The notes below the pieces were generated by a model. That model did not search any database. It was not told the DNA's origin and saw only the letters and a list, made by a program, of their open reading frames with translations. Below are positions 60,541 to 64,000 of a stretch of 64,000 nucleotides of DNA, in pieces. The number at the start of each line of letters is the position of its first letter. The stretch's first letter is position 1. The stretch is from Amarobacter sp035326025 (GTDB lineage: Bacteria > Chloroflexota > Dehalococcoidia > Tepidiformales > Tepidiformaceae), in assembly GCA_035326025.1 (NCBI GenBank), contig DAOKYT010000004.1:17110-81109 (forward strand). Reading direction: 5' to 3'. A program made the translations under genes and the position numbers.

Positions 60541-61769
60541 CCGCGCGGGGAGGCCGGGCGGGCGAGATTCGCCTGGCCGTGACGCATCGGTTCGGGGACC
60601 AGGAAGAACATGATCGCGGCCCCGGCGAGGCCGATGGCGCCGGTGACGACGGAGGCAGCGCCAAGGGACGTGGCGACCGTCACGCCGCTGACGAGGAGTG
60701 GGCCGCCGGCCGTGCCCACGTCGCCGATAAGGCGCCAGACACCGAGGAACTCACCACGGGCGACGGCGGGCGAGAAGTCGGCGCCGAGCGTCATGTTGAT
60801 CCCACTGCCAAGGCCGTTGCCGAAACCGGTGACCAGCCCGGCGGTGAGCAATCCGGTGAAGGAACCGGTGAGCGGGATCATGAGCATGCCGGCGGACATG
60901 ATGAGCAGGCAGGGGATAGCGGTCCATTTGCGGCCCCAGCGGTCCATGGCGATGCCGACGGGGTAGAAGACGGTCATATCGATGGCGGAGGAGAGGCCGA
61001 AGATGACGCCGACCCGGGCAGCGTCGAGGCCGGCGTTGTCGCCCCAGAGGGGGATGACCGCCTCGCGGGAAGCGCGGAGGACCTGGATGGCGACGGTGGC
61101 GAGGCCGGCGGTGGCGAAGACGCGGCGGTGGTCGCGGACGACGGCGGCGAGGCGCTTGTGGGCGGTCCCGGTCTGCGCGCCGGATACGCGCACGGGCTCG
61201 CGGACGAAGATGAACATGGCGGCGGCGGCCACGAGGGCGAGCGCGGCCTGGATGTAGAACGCGGCTTCGCTGCCGAGCCACGCGGCGCCAAACCCTCCGA
61301 CGAAGGGGCCGACGAAGTTGCCGACGCGGTTGGAGCCTCCGAGCAGCGAGAGTACGCGCCCGCGCTGTTCGATTGGCGAGGAGTCGGTGGCGTAGGAGAG
61401 GCGGGCGAGCATCCAGATGGCCCAGGAGCAGCCCATGACGAAGACCAGCGGCGCGAGGACGTAAGGAGATGTGGTGAGGCCGGCGCCGACCGCTACGATG
61501 GCGAGAGCGATGGTGCCGACGAGCATGGCGCCGCGCTCTCCGAGGCGGGTGACAAGGATGCCGGCAGGGATATCGAAGACCATGGTGCCGATGCCCCGAA
61601 GCGCGACGAGCACGCCCGCGAAGCCGACCGAGGCGCCGAGTTCGAGCGCGTAGAGCGGGAGCACGGGGATAACGGCGCCCTGGCCGACCGCGAAGAGGAA
61701 GGCCGGGAGGTAGACGGAGGCGAAGAGGGAGCGAATACGGAAGACCGGAGCGCCTTCGGGGGATGCCAC
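60537..61769 (-). CDS. MFS transporter
   Basis: 410 residues, 12 membrane segments. SLFASVYLPAFLFAVGQGAVIPVLPLYALELG starts segment 1; DIPAGILVTRLGERGAMLVG is motif A. The C-terminal half contains DRWGRKWTAIPCL. Probably a drug or metabolite exporter. GTG start. Its 3' end overlaps the GyrI-like gene by four bases in convergent orientation. Confidence 0.85.
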   Translation of the reverse strand: MASPEGAPVFRIRSLFASVYLPAFLFAVGQGAVIPVLPLYALELGASVGFAGVLVALRGIGTMVFDIPAGILVTRLGERGAMLVGTIALAIVAVGAGLTTSPYVLAPLVFVMGCSWAIWMLARLSYATDSSPIEQRGRVLSLLGGSNRVGNFVGPFVGGFGAAWLGSEAAFYIQAALALVAAAAMFIFVREPVRVSGAQTGTAHKRLAAVVRDHRRVFATAGLATVAIQVLRASREAVIPLWGDNAGLDAARVGVIFGLSSAIDMTVFYPVGIAMDRWGRKWTAIPCLLIMSAGMLMIPLTGSFTGLLTAGLVTGFGNGLGSGINMTLGADFSPAVARGEFLGVWRLIGDVGTAGGPLLVSGVTVATSLGAASVVTGAIGLAGAAIMFFLVPEPMRHGQANLARPASPRG

Positions 61770-61817
61770 GGCCGCACTGTACGGGCGAAGCGGCGGGAAG
61801 TGCCAGTTGGCGGGTGG

Positions 61818-62705
61818 CTAGCGCAGGTAGTTCAGGAGCGACATATTGCTGGTGCGGCCGATGGCGCCGAGGGCGGCTTCGAGCGCGTTCTGGGCGGCCG
61901 TGAACTGGACGATGGTCTCGGCGATATCGATGTCCTCGATTTCGGCGCGGAGCTCCTGGAGGTTGGTATCCGTCTCCTCGGAGCGGTAGACGGTGGCCTC
62001 GAAGCGGTTGAGCCGGGCGCCGACATCGGCGCGCGTGTTCAGGACCGCGTCGAGGGCACGGTCGATATCGGCCAGGGACTTGCCGATGGTGGCGCCGGGC
62101 GCGTTGGAGCGCAGGTTATCGCGCAGGGCGATGAGGTCGCCGAAGATGCCGCCGAAGGCCTGGTCGCCGATGACGTTGACGGCGACAGCGTCCTGGGCGG
62201 AGATGCGGCGGGTGCGGAGGCCGTTGTCGCCCTGCCAGGTGATGGCCACGGGAGGATTGCCGGCGACGTTGTAGGCGGGCGTCTGCGTCTGGTGGCCGCT
62301 GAAGATGTAGACGCCGCCGAAGTTGGTGTTGGCGACCTGGGCGAGCTGCTGGATGAGCTGGTCCATCTCGGCGGCGATGTTGCTTTTTTCGCTGGCGCCG
62401 AGGGTGTCGCTGGCGCCCTGGACGGTCAGTTCGCGGGCGCGCTGGAGGATATCGGTGGCGCTATTGAGGGCGGATTCGGTGACGTTGAGGAAGGCGGTAC
62501 CGTTTTCGAGGTTGCGGCGCATCTGGGCTTCGAAGGCGATGTTCTTGCGGTGCTGCATCGCCAGGGCCGCGCCAGAGGGGTCATCGCTGGCGCGGTCGAT
62601 GCGGCGGTTGGTGGAAAGCTGGCGCTGGACGCGGTCGGCGCGCCCGGTGGCGGCAGACATGTACGACACCTGGTTGTGGACGCGGGACTGCTCGCTGAGC
62701 CTCAT
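61818..62705 (-). CDS. flgL: FlgL, flagellar hook-associated protein 3
   Basis: 295 residues. The N-terminal helix region (YMSAATGRADRVQRQLSTNRRIDRASDDPSGAALAMQHR) and the C-terminal IDIAETIVQFTAAQNALEAALGAIGRTSNMSLLNYL are flagellin-like coiled coils that build the hook-filament junction. Five bases downstream of flgK, so one operon. Short central domain, as in FlgL. Confidence 0.92.
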   Translation of the reverse strand: MRLSEQSRVHNQVSYMSAATGRADRVQRQLSTNRRIDRASDDPSGAALAMQHRKNIAFEAQMRRNLENGTAFLNVTESALNSATDILQRARELTVQGASDTLGASEKSNIAAEMDQLIQQLAQVANTNFGGVYIFSGHQTQTPAYNVAGNPPVAITWQGDNGLRTRRISAQDAVAVNVIGDQAFGGIFGDLIALRDNLRSNAPGATIGKSLADIDRALDAVLNTRADVGARLNRFEATVYRSEETDTNLQELRAEIEDIDIAETIVQFTAAQNALEAALGAIGRTSNMSLLNYLR

Positions 62706-62710
62706 GGTGG

Positions 62711-64000
62711 TTACCTCGTGATGCCGGTGCGGTTGATGAGGGTGTCGAGCATGTCATCGATGGTGGTGATGACACGGGCGGCGGCGTTGTAGGCGTGCTG
62801 GGCCGCGCTGAGGTTGGTGACTTCCTCGTCGATTGAGACACCGTGGACGGACTGGCGCAGCGCATCGATGTGGTCGACCAGCAGGCCGGATGACTGTTCG
62901 AGGCCGAGCGCGCGGTTCACATCGGCACCGAGGACGGAGACGATGTTGCCGTAGAAGGTGGAGGGCGAGGTTTCGACCTGGAGCTGATTGTTGCCGGCGG
63001 TGGTGAGGTCGGCGACCTGGGCCGCGGCGGAGTAGGGCCCGGCGGCGGAGATGGTGAGCGAGGCGACGGGGTTTCCGCCGCTGGTGAAGGAGAGGGTGAA
63101 GGTGCCGGGCCCCGCGGCTGTGGGAGTAGCGGTGCCGATGGTGTTGCCATTGAGTTGTAGTTCGAGCGTGCCCGAGGCGGGGGGGTTCTCGATGATGGTA
63201 TACGCCCCCGGCTGGAGGGTGCCTGCGACGGAGAGGCCAACGAGGGCGTTGCCCGGGCTCAAGGATTCGCCGGCCACCAGCTGGCTGGCGGCCGAGCCCG
63301 CGATCATGTTCGCGGCAAGCTGGAGGTTGGCAATGGCGAGCGCGTTCGAGGGGTCGCCGGGTGCCGCGGGCGCGGTGGCGGCGGCGATGCTGGAAGGGCT
63401 GGCCGCGAGGGCGGTATTGAGCTGGATGTTCGAGGCGCCGGTGCCGGTGAAGAAGTCGAGGCCGGTGGTGACGCCATCGAGGCCGTAGCCCTGGCGATGG
63501 AGGGAGTTGACGCCATTGATGAGCCCGCTGGCCAGGGTGTCGAGCTTTGCGATGAGGTCGGGGAAGGCTTTGTCTCGCGCGTCGAGGACGCCGCGGAGTT
63601 CCCCGGAGCTGACCTGCACGGTGTCATTATCCATGGTGAAGACGAGCTTGAGCATGCCGGCATTGGCGGGGTCATCGACGGCCTGGACGGTGCGGGCAGA
63701 GGTGCCGAAGACGAGTTCGTGGGTGCCCAGGTAGACGGTCACCTCGCCGGTATCGGCCTCGCTGTAGTGGATGTCGGCGAGCTTCGAAAGCTGGTCGAGG
63801 AGGAGGTCCCGGCGGTCGCGCAGGTCGTTTGCCATATCGCCGTTGAGCTCGACCTGCTTGACCTGGAGGTTGAGGTTGGCGATCTCGCCGGCATAGGCGT
63901 TGATCTCGTTGCCGATGCCAGCGACCTCCTGGTTGAGGTCCGTGCGCTGCTGGTTGAGCTGGCTGTGGGCGGCCTGGAGGCGCATGGTGAAGGTGGTGGT
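62711..64000 (-). CDS. flgK: FlgK, flagellar hook-associated protein 1 (5' end outside the window)
   Basis: About 429 residues of the C-terminal part; the reading frame runs off the window edge, so the N-terminus is missing. NQEVAGIGNEINAYAGEIANLNLQV and LDRRDLLLDQLS-like segments are FlgK; GASNIQLN, then the end VSIDEEVTNLSAAQHAYNAAARVITTIDDMLDTLINRTG is diagnostic. A variable beta-rich insertion (about 265-355) interrupts the standard fold. Cotranscribed with flgL. Confidence 0.93.
   Translation of the reverse strand, partial: TTTFTMRLQAAHSQLNQQRTDLNQEVAGIGNEINAYAGEIANLNLQVKQVELNGDMANDLRDRRDLLLDQLSKLADIHYSEADTGEVTVYLGTHELVFGTSARTVQAVDDPANAGMLKLVFTMDNDTVQVSSGELRGVLDARDKAFPDLIAKLDTLASGLINGVNSLHRQGYGLDGVTTGLDFFTGTGASNIQLNTALAASPSSIAAATAPAAPGDPSNALAIANLQLAANMIAGSAASQLVAGESLSPGNALVGLSVAGTLQPGAYTIIENPPASGTLELQLNGNTIGTATPTAAGPGTFTLSFTSGGNPVASLTISAAGPYSAAAQVADLTTAGNNQLQVETSPSTFYGNIVSVLGADVNRALGLEQSSGLLVDHIDALRQSVHGVSIDEEVTNLSAAQHAYNAAARVITTIDDMLDTLINRTGITR

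Noticed and set aside
60579..62792. 737-residue acidic frame on the plus strand over the MFS and flgL genes
   Set aside because: Composition is almost only G, E, D, A and V, typical of a shadow of GC-rich coding DNA; MFS and FlgL on the minus strand have full family features.
1..64000. CRISPR array, insertion sequence, prophage or integrase
   Set aside because: No regularly spaced repeats of CRISPR size, no transposase or integrase motifs and no terminal inverted repeats were found by eye; sequence hidden by the N gap cannot be judged.

Overview
The window is a 64 kb stretch of a GC-rich bacterial genome with dense coding, many GTG starts and frequent 1-26 base gene overlaps. Gene content (a Suf operon with SufU and a SufR-type regulator, GlcDEF, a stand-alone 2-hydroxyacyl-CoA lyase, DUF1800/DUF1501 pair, methylcrotonyl-type acyl-CoA carboxylase, flagellar hook proteins, no outer-membrane genes seen) fits an aerobic, flagellated member of Chloroflexota or a similar lineage; this placement is my inference, not something the sequence proves. 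One run of exactly 100 N (23457-23556) marks a scaffold join, so this is a draft assembly, possibly a metagenome bin.

Layout. 1-6809: sufR-sufC-sufB-(frameshifted dinB)-sufD-Rieske-sufS-sufU-sufT operon for Fe-S cluster assembly. 6838-11927: a zinc-ribbon protein, then Fur-family regulator overlapping glcDEF (2-hydroxyacid oxidation). 11929-19595: Tat-type solute-binding protein coupled to a CDF metal exporter, mfd, and two membrane proteins. 19696-23456: membrane-anchored zinc protease, 2-hydroxyacyl-CoA lyase, and a damaged mazEF locus beside a HigB-like toxin end that runs into the gap. 23557-29106: partial hydrolase, M3 peptidase, DUF1800 and DUF1501 secreted pair. 29127-36888: S-adenosylmethionine (SAM) by-product recycling island (apt, marR, mtnA, mtnP, PfkB kinase, GNAT, ahcY, then metK behind a SAM riboswitch with an intrinsic terminator). 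36901-42234: sugar nucleotidyltransferase, phosphohexomutase, ilvBN. 42542-55931: AI-2E exporter, biotin carboxylase/BCCP subunit, six-PAS hybrid histidine kinase, MFS exporter, a zone of gene remnants, an exported triple-repeat protein, the carboxyltransferase subunit, and a TauE/SafE permease. 56006-64000: two metallo-beta-lactamase-fold enzymes, dcd, CoA-transferase with GyrI-like partner, MFS, flgL and the end of flgK.

How the genes fit together. The clearest system is the SAM island: MetK makes SAM; SahH splits the S-adenosylhomocysteine left after methylation to homocysteine and adenosine; MtnP splits methylthioadenosine to adenine and methylthioribose-1-phosphate, which MtnA isomerises; Apt returns adenine to AMP, and the PfkB kinase is well placed to return adenosine to AMP. 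Metabolism of CoA thioesters recurs (lyase, CoA-transferase, acyl-CoA carboxylase) but these genes are scattered. Regulation signals of note are a TANNNT -10 box lying only 6-9 bases before several start codons (probable leaderless mRNAs) and the metK riboswitch. Oddities include two genes broken by a single-base deletion (dinB in the suf operon, mazF), several intergenic 7-bp periodic arrays, and a small graveyard of gene ends around 51.1-51.6 kb.
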